Below are positions 9,641 through 18,979 of a DNA stretch of 64,000 bases, piece by piece; within the stretch, counting starts at the first letter, position 1, and each line of letters begins with the position of its first letter. The notes under the pieces were generated by a model, which was given only the letters and a program-made list of their open reading frames with translations, made no database searches and had not been told where the DNA came from. The DNA is from Aurantiochytrium sp. KH105 (lineage: Eukaryota; Sar; Bigyra; Thraustochytrida; Thraustochytriidae), in assembly GCA_003116975.1 (NCBI GenBank), contig BGKB01000073.1, forward strand, positions 1-64,000. The letters run 5' to 3'. The position numbers and the translations under genes were made by a program.

Positions 9641-9750
9641 AGTTACGAAGGAGAAAACACACAATTGTACATTTGGATTCATGACTTATTTCGGATTTTA
9701 CGGATGGTGAAAAATTGATGCGTTGAAGAATATAAATATCGTGCTTTTGT

Positions 9751-10278
9751 TCACAATTTCGCCGTGCTTCTCCGATAAAAGTCGGACATTGTTGCGGTCG
9801 CGCGCGCGGTGACAGTTGCAGTTTCAACGTCGACCATTTTGGCAGTGACCTGCGCATCCTTGTCGCCCGGCGTATAGTTAAAGTCCGACTCGACCCGCAC
9901 GCATTTTTTCAAGGGACTTGGTCGCAGATACGCAATCTCTAGCCTTTTGGTCATTCCGTATGCACCTGGGCTTTGTAGCACAGCCGAGCCAGACAAGGCA
10001 ACGACCATGTCAAACACCGTCGAGACCGCGCCGCCATGCATCATGCCAGCCGTGTTTGTGCTGTACGTACCTGCATAGACAGCGCAGACAACTTGATGCT
10101 TTTCCTGCGAGGCGGCAAAGCGGAAGCGAAAGGCGGAGCGGTCGCCCAGGACAAAGTGCTCATTGCCAATTTCCGGAAAGTTTGCCTCCTTGAACGTTGG
10201 GTCCGCGGCGAGCATCTCGTTAAACCACGCGCACGATCCAAGTGCCTCCCGAGCAGCTGCGTCTTCACTCGCATCCAT
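9751..10278 (-). CDS. Hotdog-fold acyl-CoA thioesterase, PTS1-bearing copy A
   Basis: A 175-residue protein starting at ATG 10278. The hotdog signature MMHGGAVSTVFD is present, with the HGG turn and the Asp that is catalytic in ACOT13/PaaI-type thioesterases. Length fits a single hotdog domain with an N-terminal helix (AAREALGSCAWFNEM) that the next gene shares (AARAALASCAWFNEL). The last residues are STAKL, so the C-terminal tripeptide AKL is a canonical PTS1 peroxisomal import signal. Likely role: hydrolysis of acyl-CoA to free acid and CoA in the peroxisome. The substrate cannot be read from sequence. It is tandem with and downstream of copy B on the same strand, separated by about 560 bp. 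Confidence 0.88.
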   Translation of the reverse strand: MDASEDAAAREALGSCAWFNEMLAADPTFKEANFPEIGNEHFVLGDRSAFRFRFAASQEKHQVVCAVYAGTYSTNTAGMMHGGAVSTVFDMVVALSGSAVLQSPGAYGMTKRLEIAYLRPSPLKKCVRVESDFNYTPGDKDAQVTAKMVDVETATVTARATATMSDFYRRSTAKL

Positions 10279-10840
10279 GGTGGCGAAATTAAGTCAGAAA
10301 TTCCCTTTCCTGCGCGCCGGATTGCGAGAAGCGAATGTCCGTCAACCAGCGCGCAAGCGTCCGAGCTCCGCACGCTCTCTCTTTTCGTTTCTCCCCAGAG
10401 GCGAAACAGCTCTACACAGGCACGCAGACGCGCTCGCGATTCGGAAATGCTTGCCGCAAGTCACCGCCGCGCACGCATCAGTCCGACGGCCACCCCTCGG
10501 CCGCGCCTCATGGTGCCACGGGGCATCCCGGGTACCATCTCAGAAGCGGGTACTAGCGGTATTGCTAGATAGGCGAGGTGACTACGATGGGAACAATGGC
10601 GATGATGGTGATGATGATTTGGATGGATGGATGGATGGATGGATGGATGGATGATGAAAAGGATTTTCAAGGTGGTGATGATGAGTTGGAGAAAAGGATG
10701 AAGATGAATGAAGTGGTGCAGAATGTAGGTTCACGTTTAACGATTGGAAGGTGCTCAAGCTGGAGCTGGAGCTGAGGCAGGGAGCCAGAACGCGAGCAGG
10801 AGCTGGACTTACAGATTTAAAAAAAACAAAAAGCAAGATC
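10279..10840. other. Intergenic between the thioesterase paralogues, with GGAT repeat
   Basis: This holds the promoter of copy A and the 3' end of copy B. A (GGAT)n microsatellite lies at 10621-10651, followed by GATGATGA-rich sequence. No independent gene is seen. Confidence 0.5.
10621..10651. repeat. (GGAT)n microsatellite
   Basis: About eight uninterrupted GGAT units. Confidence 0.9.
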
Positions 10841-11386
10841 CTAGAGCTTGGCCTTTTCTGCGGCTCTGCGCTCGAGGTCAACGAGGATGGCCTTGCCGCG
10901 AGCGCAGGGCAAGTTGGTGACAGGATCGGAGATCTCGGCAGAAATGAGCGCCTCGCCGTTGCCGAGATACTCGCCGTCCGTGTCGAGACGCACGACCTGG
11001 CCGAGTGGCGTCTTGGAGAGGTAGCGGACCTCAAGGGACTTTGTGAGCGAGGCCTTAGCCAGGCCCGCCGTTGCGCTGGCCGAAATGGCGGTGATGAAAT
11101 CGATGCAGCTCGCCACGGCGCCCCCATGCGCCATGCCGAGCGTGTTATCGCTAAAGCGTCCAAAGTAAATGGCCACCACCATGGACATCTTGCCGCCCTC
11201 AGAAGACGGGTAGGTCACGGCGAAGCGCATTCGAATTGGCGCCGCCTTGCCGATGACATAGTGCGTCTCGCCAATGGCCTCACTTAGGCCCTCGAGCTCC
11301 TCCGCAGACCCGGACGCCACGAGCTCGTTGAACCACGCGCACGAGGCCAGGGCCGCGCGCGCGGCGCGGTCTTCCGCAGCGTCCAT
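10841..11386 (-). CDS. Hotdog-fold acyl-CoA thioesterase, PTS1-bearing copy B
   Basis: A 181-residue protein starting at ATG 11386 (MDAAEDRAARAAL). An upstream in-frame GTG would add seven residues and is not preferred. The hotdog signature MAHGGAVASCIDF keeps the HGG turn and the catalytic-position Asp. Its N-terminal helix and overall layout parallel copy A, so the two are tandem duplicates that have diverged considerably. It ends in KAKL, again a canonical PTS1 tripeptide (AKL) preceded by a favourable Lys. Likely role: peroxisomal acyl-CoA thioesterase. Two peroxisomal copies side by side fit a lipid-rich organism with active beta-oxidation, which is an inference. Confidence 0.88.
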   Translation of the reverse strand: MDAAEDRAARAALASCAWFNELVASGSAEELEGLSEAIGETHYVIGKAAPIRMRFAVTYPSSEGGKMSMVVAIYFGRFSDNTLGMAHGGAVASCIDFITAISASATAGLAKASLTKSLEVRYLSKTPLGQVVRLDTDGEYLGNGEALISAEISDPVTNLPCARGKAILVDLERRAAEKAKL

Positions 11387-12168
11387 GCGGGCGATGTCGC
11401 GAGGCACGCTCCCGGTCCGTCCTCTCGTTCAAGGTTTGGCTGCACCGTGGCGGAGCCACCCTCTTCGCGCGGCACGTCGCGTGACATCGCATCGCATCGC
11501 ATCGCATGGCATCGCACCGCATCGCGTCGCTCGCTCTGCATCCTGTCCGCCTCCTTCTTGGCTCATGGCGACGCCGTAGCGCGACTGCTTGCCGGCGCTC
11601 AAGAAGCCCGCGAGCCCGGCCAGCTCGAAGATACGAGCCGTGGGACTCGGGTCACCAGGGACCGCCCGCCCCCGCCTGCGAGGACGAAGACCTTCGCTTT
11701 CCTTGCAAGGTCGACGTCGGCCGGGCTGAGACGCGAGGTCGTTGCGCGCGCTCTCGCTCTCGCCGCGGCGAGATGGCGTGCAGCGAAGTCGAGGTTCTGG
11801 TGCGCCCGAGGTCGGTCTGCCTGTCTGTGTGCGAGGTGGAGGTGGTTATGTACGTCGTGCCCTCGCTGTGCTCGGGGTACCGTTCGCTCGCCCGCGATGC
11901 AGAAAAAGGCAAACCCAGTTTGCCTGGTACTGCGTGTGCGCGAGAGAGCGTGAGCGGCAGCGGCGCGGCCGCGGAGGAGCTGCAGTCTGTGAGCTCGCAC
12001 AGCTCGCGCGCGTGCGAGAGAACCAGAGATAGACGAGAGACGAGTCGAGTGGAGTCGAGAAGATTGTCGGCCGGGCTTGCAGCCTCGAGAAACGGCCAGG
12101 CAAGCAAGCAAGCAAGCAAGCAAGGTCTGCGCGAGGCCGTGGTGAGACGGACGCTACGCCGCGAGACG
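11387..12168. promoter_or_regulatory. Divergent 5' region thioesterase B / FHA gene
   Basis: Both flanking genes start outward from this 782-bp stretch. It contains an ATCGC pentamer run (about 11485-11520) and an AAGC array at 12100-12124 immediately before the FHA start. The + frame of the FHA gene is open throughout, but its conceptual product here is Arg/Ser-rich and repeat-derived, so it is read as 5' UTR. Confidence 0.55.
12100..12124. repeat. (AAGC)n array in the 5' region of the FHA gene
   Basis: About six AAGC units. The same tetramer recurs at 6553-6575 and, in looser form, at 3120-3155. Confidence 0.85.
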
Positions 12169-14142
12169 ATGGCGGCGACGGAGGGCGCAGCGTGGGCGAG
12201 ACTGCGGCATTGCATGGTGAATGAGGCGTACGAAGAGGTCGAGGTTCTGCAGGACGAAATCCTGGACACGGATGGGGACTATGTGATGGGCAGAGACCCA
12301 TCGAGGAGCAAGCTCCACCTGAAGGAACCCATCGTATCAGGCCAACACTGCAGAATCCGCATGCAACGCTCGCGCCAAGGACACGGCAATGCCATCTTCG
12401 AAATTCAGGACGTGAGCACCAACGGGACCTCGGTGAACCGCGAACGCCTCGAAAAGGGAAGGTGGCGCAGACTTGCAAGAGGCGATAAAATCGTACTTTC
12501 CATGCATGCCAAAAACAGCACAGCGAAAACGTTGCACCAATTCGAGTTTTTCCCACTCTCACGCAAAGAGGCAGGAGATCTCGCCGTGTCGCAAAGCGCG
12601 AGCGCAAACTCCGCCACAAACTCTGGCACGGGCGCCGGAGATGCAGACTCGGCCCTCCAGGCTCGCCACATTGAACAACTACGCGAGATGCGGAAAGAAT
12701 TCGAAGCCTCCGAGGTCTCTATGCGTCAAGAGCATGAAAAAGAAATTGCAGAGCTGCATCGTGCGCTCGAGGCCGAGAAGGCGCGCGCAAGAGAGTCTGC
12801 CGACGCGGAACAGAGTGTTCGCGCACGCCTCGAGGAAACCCGGTCCCAGATGGAGGAAACGCAAAGTGCGCTCGCCAACGAGCGAACCGCAAAGGAAAGA
12901 CTTGAACTGCAACTTCGGGGAGAATTACAGCAGGTTCGTGCGGAGCTTGAGACTCTTGTGCGCAAGCAGACGAACAGGGCTAATGTTCTCGAGGAGAACA
13001 AGGCGCTTCTTGAAAAAGAGCTAGCAAGGGAAAAACTTGCAAAGGGAGCGGCTGAAGAGGGCCTTGCGCAGGCCAAACGCGATCTTGATGCGGAAAAGTC
13101 TCGCGCGCGACAGGCGCACGAGGGCAAGCTCAAGGCTCGTCTACAAGAGTCGCTTGCACGAGCCGAATTTCTCGAGGGCAAGCTGGCCCGCACGGATCGA
13201 GCCATTCAGGCCGCCCGAGAACATGGCCATAACACATTGCGTTCGGCCGTGGAGCAGATGACCAAAACTTTGCGAGCTTTTGGAGCGTCAAACGAAGCTA
13301 ATCTCGAGGAGATCAAGGGGATTCTTGGCGGGCCTGTCGTCCGCGCCAGCCGACAGTCACTTGCGCCTGCCGAGGTTGCGCCTCGACATGTTGCCGCTAC
13401 GCAGGCAAACGAGGAAGAGGACGACGATGAAATGGATGAAGCGCCAGGTACTTCGGCGAGCTTTGGGAAAGCAGAGTCCGGCTCGGACGGACCGCAAGAC
13501 GTAGAAACGCAGGTCGCCGGGGCAACGCAGATCCCTCCCGCCTCGCAAACGCAGGTTGCGCCGCTGCAGTCTGCGCCTTCTTTTGCTTTGTCGGACCTGA
13601 CGCAAGAATCGCGCGCTGCTGAAAATGATCATGATGGTGACGACGGTACCAACGAGAACGAGGGACAAGCCCTAGATTCTCGTCCAGCAGAACAAGAGGG
13701 GCAAACCAAAACGCAAAACGGAAACAATGGCGAGGAGCAGGAGGAAAACGAAGACGATGATGTTGACGAGGATGAAGACAATGAAAACATGAGTGGTAAC
13801 GAACAAGCGTCTCCTGGCAACGTGAAGCCCAGAAACGCCAAGAAGCACGACCCAGATGAAGAGAACGTTAACAGGAACAAGGGTGCGACTGCGCACAGCG
13901 GCAACGCGCGGTTGGACCAAACCCCTCGTCAGGAGTCACGCTTGCTGGAGAATAGCACTCCCAAGGTGAGTCTCAAGACGCCAAAGCGCAAGAACATTAG
14001 CTTTCTTTCACCCATGAGTGAGGAGCGCTTCTCTTCGCAAGAAGACGCCGAGAGCGCAAAGAAGAAGCAGCGTCCGCTTCTCATGACCACAACTTGCGAG
14101 AGTGATGACGACTACGACGAGTCGAACTTTAGCCAATCATGA
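12169..14142 (+). CDS. FHA-domain coiled-coil protein with SQ/TQ cluster
   Basis: A 657-residue protein starting at ATG 12169 (MAATEGAAW). The FHA domain spans about residues 30-115: the phosphopeptide-binding GR (VMGRDPSRS), SxxH (VSGQHC) and N (STNGTSVN) motifs are all visible. A long Glu/Arg/Ala-rich coiled coil covers about 165-385. Then comes an acidic disordered tail with six SQ/TQ sites between residues 411 and 478, two more near the end (SSQED and the terminal FSQS), and basic NLS-like stretches (KTPKRK, KKKQR). FHA domains read phospho-threonine, and SQ/TQ clusters are typical ATM/ATR targets. A nuclear, DNA-damage-linked adaptor is therefore plausible but unproven. No enzymatic domain is seen. 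Confidence 0.88.
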   Translation: MAATEGAAWARLRHCMVNEAYEEVEVLQDEILDTDGDYVMGRDPSRSKLHLKEPIVSGQHCRIRMQRSRQGHGNAIFEIQDVSTNGTSVNRERLEKGRWRRLARGDKIVLSMHAKNSTAKTLHQFEFFPLSRKEAGDLAVSQSASANSATNSGTGAGDADSALQARHIEQLREMRKEFEASEVSMRQEHEKEIAELHRALEAEKARARESADAEQSVRARLEETRSQMEETQSALANERTAKERLELQLRGELQQVRAELETLVRKQTNRANVLEENKALLEKELAREKLAKGAAEEGLAQAKRDLDAEKSRARQAHEGKLKARLQESLARAEFLEGKLARTDRAIQAAREHGHNTLRSAVEQMTKTLRAFGASNEANLEEIKGILGGPVVRASRQSLAPAEVAPRHVAATQANEEEDDDEMDEAPGTSASFGKAESGSDGPQDVETQVAGATQIPPASQTQVAPLQSAPSFALSDLTQESRAAENDHDGDDGTNENEGQALDSRPAEQEGQTKTQNGNNGEEQEENEDDDVDEDEDNENMSGNEQASPGNVKPRNAKKHDPDEENVNRNKGATAHSGNARLDQTPRQESRLLENSTPKVSLKTPKRKNISFLSPMSEERFSSQEDAESAKKKQRPLLMTTTCESDDDYDESNFSQS

Positions 14143-14457
14143 TAGCGAGTCATGGCAACGATAGGTCGGTCGACCGACAAATGGATGGTCAAAAGGATCT
14201 AAAGGGTCACCTTCGCAATACTGGGAAAATTGAATCATCAGACTGAGCTCGTGGGGACAAAAAGAGCGATTCCAATCGTTACTACTCTAGGCATAGTACG
14301 CGATGCAGAAAGATAGGGTGGGTCGCCAGCGTTGTGAGGACTTGCTTTTTCGGCAAGATTGCTTTCTGTGCGAGCACGCGAGGTCAAACAAAGAATCTAT
14401 TTTACGTTAGCACCAAGACAATCATGGAAGAGAGAAAGGGCACCTCGAAATCAAAGG
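14143..14457. other. Convergent 3' intergenic
   Basis: It lies between the 3' ends of the FHA gene (+) and the Churchill gene (-). No gene or repeat is seen. Confidence 0.5.
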
Positions 14458-15054
14458 TCAGTCCTCCCAGTCATCGTGTCCGCTGTCCGATTCGTTCTCG
14501 TGCAATTGGACTGCAGATATCCTCGCAGCAAGTCCTGCGGTGACCTGGGCAGGTGCAGGCCGGGAATCTTGTACAGAAGCGGCGTCCACGTCGCGAGCAT
14601 CCTTGGCTGATTCGCCGCCCTTTGGCTCTTCAAAAAGCATCTTTTCCTCGCTGCCGCGACCGCAAAGCACGCAGCTCATGATAAATTCCTGAGTGGTGTT
14701 GGTGGACATGAACTTGTGATAATGCTCGCAGACGAAATGGTCGCACTTTGCGCAGACATGGCGATAGGTTGTAATTTCTTCGAAACCCTTGGGTTCTCCA
14801 GAGGGCGCAGGCTCGGAGCCCGACGGTCCGTCGGACGGGGTCTCTCCCGCAAGCGCGCCGTCGACGTTGGCGGCAAAGTGGTCGTCGTCGTGGTCGTCGT
14901 CAATCTCCTCCTCCTCAACCGCGCGGTCCGCGGCGCGGGGCGCGTCCTTGGCGCCGCACGACGCGCAGCCGGCCCAGTTTAGCAGGTACGCGCCGCTGTC
15001 CAGACACACGCGCCCGCGTTCCGGCAGCGTCTCGCGCGCGCACTGGCGACACAT
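14458..15054 (-). CDS. CHURC1: Churchill-family zinc-binding protein
   Basis: A 198-residue protein starting at ATG 15054. The N-terminus MCRQC...CLDSGAYLLNWAGCASC and the later block ITTYRHVCAKCDHF...HYHKF...SCVLCG reproduce the zinc-ligand pattern of the Churchill fold: Cys2, Cys5, Cys30 and Cys33, then CxxC/His and a final CxxC. Family knowledge: Churchill is a small multi-zinc protein, about 112 residues in vertebrates, described as a transcriptional activator. Here an acidic insert of roughly 50 residues (EEEEIDDDHDDDH...) splits the two halves, and a 60-residue disordered tail follows. All visible zinc ligands are kept, so it should be functional. The 5' end faces the DUF1769 gene. Confidence 0.9.
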   Translation of the reverse strand: MCRQCARETLPERGRVCLDSGAYLLNWAGCASCGAKDAPRAADRAVEEEEIDDDHDDDHFAANVDGALAGETPSDGPSGSEPAPSGEPKGFEEITTYRHVCAKCDHFVCEHYHKFMSTNTTQEFIMSCVLCGRGSEEKMLFEEPKGGESAKDARDVDAASVQDSRPAPAQVTAGLAARISAVQLHENESDSGHDDWED

Positions 15055-15362
15055 CGCGGCGAACGGGTCGCGCGCGCTTCTGCGAGGGAGGTTTGCTTTG
15101 CCGAGCTCTGCTCTCAGCCCGCTGCTCTTACACAGTTGCCTGCCTGAGCTTGGTCTTCTTCTTCACGCTCACTGTCAATCAAGTCTTCACTAGTATAGAA
15201 TGTACCGCAAGGTCGATCGAGCATCAACCAAATACTTCACGCGAGCTCGCTTGCAAGCTCGACTCGGACGAAGTCCACGGCGACCAAAGCGAGATCGCTG
15301 ACCGCGGCCTTTGCGCCGCACGACGCGGAGTCTGTCTATCTGGCCCGCCTCGACGGGGGCCA
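15055..15362. promoter_or_regulatory. Divergent promoter region CHURC1 / DUF1769 gene
   Basis: This 308-bp region lies between two outward-facing starts. The + frame of the downstream gene is open through it but lacks an ATG. Nothing else is seen. Confidence 0.5.
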
Positions 15363-16418
15363 ATGAAGCTCGCGGCTCGGCGCGGAGCGCACGATGCTGA
15401 GGTCCAAGATGAAAAGGACCAGCTCGAGCTTGACAAGGAGGACGTGACCGGGGAGGAGACGCAGGAGGAGTCGGAGGGCTACTTTAGCTGGCTGACAAAC
15501 GTGACGAGTGCGTGGGACGACGAGATGCCCCTGGTGGAAGTGGCAGACACATATGACGAGGCGCTGACCGTGGTCAAGACGCCCAAGGGAACAGCGCACT
15601 TTAGTTGCCCGAGGACCCTGCCGCATCCCGACTATTGGCCAGACAAGCCATTGCTCCTTCGAGAAAGCATGATACATCACGGCTGGGACGCAGAGACCAA
15701 TGTGGGCAAACCCCTGCCAACAAACGGCGTGTCCTTTCCGTTCGAGACTGACCTTTTTGCAGGAAGCGCCATGTTCAGGATGCGAGGTCTGTCGACGGCC
15801 AGCGACTACTTTGAGGGTCGAGCCAGGCTATCTTCCATCGTAGTGACAGGTACATTCAAGCAAGAGGTCTCTTTTCAAGACGCCATGACAGGCCAGGAGT
15901 TCTGCAAACCTGTAAAGTCGCCTTCTTCGTTGCTCGTCAAGCCATTATTGTCTTTTTTCCGTCTACTTGCGCCACTTCTACAAATTCATGTGGGCAATCA
16001 GACCTACATGCTCTCGCCACTCGCTCAGACAGCACAGGCAATCCATGTTTCGGACTCGCCACTGGACCTGCAACCGGGCCTCGACGTGGAGGAGAACTTT
16101 GGAGAAGTTGAAATGGACACACCTATGGATCGTGCGCAACGTAAAAAATTCTTTGCGAAACGTAGTAATCTCTCCGACTTCTCTTTTCGGACAGATAAGT
16201 GCTACACGTTTGATTTTTACAATGACAAGCTAGACATGGAAACCTTTCAGCTTCGTGCGCTAGGGCAAAATTTTGAGATCCAGCCGTACCTTCGAGGTCA
16301 GCCACTTCGAATTCTTGCGCGGATTTTCCGGCCGGGTCAAGCCTCGGGACTCTATCTTTGGAATTTCGAGCTCTGGCACGAGAAAGCGCTCGCCTTTCTC
16401 GAGATGCGCGCAAGCTAA
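15363..16418 (+). CDS. DUF1769 (UPF0590-type) protein
   Basis: A 351-residue protein starting at ATG 15363, the first in-frame ATG (upstream codons depend on a TTG). After an acidic N-terminus, the segment FAGSAMFRMRGLSTASDYFEGRARLSSIVVTGTFKQ and the later TGQEF and CYTFDFYNDKLDMETFQL follow the pattern I associate with the DUF1769/UPF0590 family of fungi and oomycetes. There is no membrane segment in the chosen reading frame and no catalytic motif that I recognise. Family function is unknown; members are generally soluble single-domain proteins. Confidence 0.75.
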   Translation: MKLAARRGAHDAEVQDEKDQLELDKEDVTGEETQEESEGYFSWLTNVTSAWDDEMPLVEVADTYDEALTVVKTPKGTAHFSCPRTLPHPDYWPDKPLLLRESMIHHGWDAETNVGKPLPTNGVSFPFETDLFAGSAMFRMRGLSTASDYFEGRARLSSIVVTGTFKQEVSFQDAMTGQEFCKPVKSPSSLLVKPLLSFFRLLAPLLQIHVGNQTYMLSPLAQTAQAIHVSDSPLDLQPGLDVEENFGEVEMDTPMDRAQRKKFFAKRSNLSDFSFRTDKCYTFDFYNDKLDMETFQLRALGQNFEIQPYLRGQPLRILARIFRPGQASGLYLWNFELWHEKALAFLEMRAS

Positions 16419-17024
16419 ATCATAATAATACTATCAAGAACATCAGAAGGTCACCATCTGACCACGGTCTCTCTGAACGGATTTCGGAAAAGTGTATCGT
16501 CGACGTCGACAACGGAAGAAGTCGCCAATGGAATTTTTGCAAGTCGGACGAGACTATAGATTAGCCACAAACTTGTCACAGGAGACTGTTGCACATTCAA
16601 CATCATTCTCATGGCCGCTACCTCTGCCGCTGCTGCTCAGCTTTTTGTCCACTTCTAATAAATAATCAGTGGTTTCAAGATTGTAAACATTTCGAAGACA
16701 GTCCTCTTTAGGCCTATGTTGGCTTGTGTCGTTACTTCCTTTTCATCACCTTTTGTCCAATCGACAAATCAGCCACATCTCCCCATCGTCTCTTCGCTGC
16801 AAAGGGAAAAAAAAAGGAAAAAAGAGCCTCAATTGCAAAAAGGGTTGCGGAGACGGCGCGGACCCATTTTAGCGCGGAGGTAGGACCACATCATGACGCA
16901 GGCAAGAGTGCGAGGGACCAAACGCGCGCGGAAGGACTCCGGACGAGGGCGGCCAGCATCCAGATAGGCTCGAGGCCGATCGCTGCGAGGCTGATCGCTG
17001 CGAGGCTGACGGCAACCCTGCACC
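16419..17024. other. Intergenic, 3' UTR plus promoter
   Basis: AT-richer with a poly-A-like AAAAAAAAAGG tract near 16807. A short tandem of GATCGCTGCGAGGCT units (about 16978-17010) sits just before the next ATG. No gene is seen. Confidence 0.45.
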
Positions 17025-18464
17025 ATGTTGCGGTCATCGGCAAGCGTGATGTCGATCCACTCGCTCAACAGCCGCGGTAGCCGTAAGACGGCGGGGCGAG
17101 ATGGGGGCCCAAGGCAGCGCAAATTCAATCTCGATGAGGTCATCGAGAGCGCCTTCGAGCTCATCGTCGGGGAGTACGGGACAAAGGCGAATTTGGAGAT
17201 CCCGATCGGATTCTATGAAATGTACAACGGAGCTTTGATGCGCAACTTTTTGGCGAGTGCCATCTTCTATTTTTACGCGTACATTCGGGTCTTGCAGCTC
17301 GCTCACACGCATCGCGATGTAGCCGCTGGTCGCGCAGAGGGCGCTTTGCGACGCAAAGATTCGATCAACTTTGCAGCGCACCCAGATCTACTCGAAGCGC
17401 GTCGAGATCAAAAGAACAGACTCGAGCGCCTCGCGCGCGCCTACGCCCGGGTCCTGCTCTCGTGCAGTAATTACGAGCATACGCATGAAGACGTTCTCCT
17501 ATTTGAATGCATTTACCAGTTTGTTTTCTTGGTATTGAAAACAAGTGTGGATCCGGGGCCCTTTGAGGCCAGAGCGTTGTGGACGCGCATTCTGGGCGAG
17601 CTCTGCTACATATTTCGAGGTCCAAATTTTGACATCGAATCCAAGCGTTCTCTCAAACAGGAAATGGAGCGAAAAGCTCGAGAGATTGACCGACTCAAGT
17701 CCGAGGATGCCCAGGGCGCAGACCCGTCTCTGACTGCGCAAGAGAATCCGTTGCTCCAAGGTGCAAATTCGTTGTCTGGCCCGCACTCCTCGGCGCGCAG
17801 CCGGCCAAGTATCGCAAGCAGCTCACGAAATAGCCGCATCTGGCATCGAGGTAGCAAATTAAACGCGTCAGGACGCTCGAGCCTGAGCCACACGCTCAAT
17901 AATAATGGCCACGACCAGGCCAGCAAGCCTGAAATTAAGATCCCGCTCCCGGACAACATTTACCTAAATATCGCGTCCTTTGACATCACACAGCGGCCGG
18001 AGCAACCCGCAACTCGTGGGCGCAATGGTTCTCCTCGAAAGTCGGCGCATAATCTGCGCTCGCCCGAGTACGCGCTTCTGGGCGGCAGCGAAAATCTGGC
18101 ATTGCGGGCTCGGGACCAGAAAAAGGCTTTTTCTGTGCACAAAGCAATGCATGCAAGATCGCCAATCCTCGCGATGATTCTCCCCGATCCGCTTGAGCGA
18201 ACGCGTCGCAACGCGCAAGCTGCCCTTGCAAAGGCGGCGCATTCTTCTGGCCGCAAAAATCCACGCAGGCGAAGGTCATACGGCAACTTTGAAGGAGAAA
18301 AAGACACCGAAGATAATGATGCGAATGCATGTGAAGTGACTCAGGCAGTGCCTTGCTGTGGTACTTTGAACTCAACCTCTTCCAGGCCGAGAGACGGAGT
18401 GCTCGAGGGTGAAACAGCAAGGCTTCTGCGCGCCTTGAAAGGACCCGAGTCGGCACAAGACTGA
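17025..18464 (+). CDS. PPP1R36-like protein (putative PP1 regulatory subunit)
   Basis: A 479-residue protein starting at ATG 17025. The N-terminal half (residues 30-215) is a helical domain: FNLDEVIESAFELIVGEY, then RNFLASAIFYFYAYIRVL, RLARAYARVLLSCS, LLFECIYQFVFLVLK and ILGELCYIFRGPNF. The order and spacing of these helices match the domain of protein phosphatase 1 regulatory subunit 36 (PPPI_inhib), including the terminal 'E-x-x-IFR-x-x-xF' element. The second half is disordered, Ser/Arg-rich and ends in a basic stretch. In animals PPP1R36 is mainly testis-associated, and a flagellar role would fit this neighbourhood. The assignment rests on remembered family pattern, so moderate confidence. 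Confidence 0.6.
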   Translation: MLRSSASVMSIHSLNSRGSRKTAGRDGGPRQRKFNLDEVIESAFELIVGEYGTKANLEIPIGFYEMYNGALMRNFLASAIFYFYAYIRVLQLAHTHRDVAAGRAEGALRRKDSINFAAHPDLLEARRDQKNRLERLARAYARVLLSCSNYEHTHEDVLLFECIYQFVFLVLKTSVDPGPFEARALWTRILGELCYIFRGPNFDIESKRSLKQEMERKAREIDRLKSEDAQGADPSLTAQENPLLQGANSLSGPHSSARSRPSIASSSRNSRIWHRGSKLNASGRSSLSHTLNNNGHDQASKPEIKIPLPDNIYLNIASFDITQRPEQPATRGRNGSPRKSAHNLRSPEYALLGGSENLALRARDQKKAFSVHKAMHARSPILAMILPDPLERTRRNAQAALAKAAHSSGRKNPRRRRSYGNFEGEKDTEDNDANACEVTQAVPCCGTLNSTSSRPRDGVLEGETARLLRALKGPESAQD

Positions 18465-18979
18465 ACACTATCAAGTGCATGTGTGTCTCAATATCAATGG
18501 ACAATACTGAGCTTCTAACCTCCAGTACTCGACAAATGTCGACAGCGTAACATGGCAGTATGACCACAGTCAAACGCAGTTATTGTTTCGTAAAAGCCTT
18601 GGAAAGCTACGGTGCACTTACATCTATTTACGCACGGATACGTACACCTTCACGTCTGGAGCCTTGTTGAAACTTAGAGGAGCTACGGTGCAGGTTAATT
18701 CTAGGACCTTTTCGCAGTCACAACAAAGTAACTCAAGCGTATTACGCCAAGTCTGGATTTTCTGGCTTGCTTTTGTGTTTATTCTTTTTGCGCCATATCG
18801 AGTTGAAGAGAGTGAGAATCATAGATTGGAATTGTAGATCACTAAAAGCAAGTAAGACTGACTGCACAGGTCCCCAAATTGTTCTCGAAACTGAGTCAAA
18901 AATCCTGCAGAAGGGAAAAAGACTGACAGAGAGAAAGAGCAAGGATGAGATAGAGGGGAAAAGAAGGAGCGAAGGTCGC
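18465..18979. other. Convergent 3' intergenic
   Basis: It lies between the PPP1R36-like gene (+) and RRP7 (-). AT-richer with several TTTATTT-like stretches. No gene is seen. Confidence 0.5.

Noticed and set aside
11506-12168. Extending the FHA protein upstream by 221 residues
   Set aside because: The extra part is Arg/Ser-rich and includes a translated AAGC repeat (KQASKQ); the ATG at 12169 directly precedes the FHA domain.
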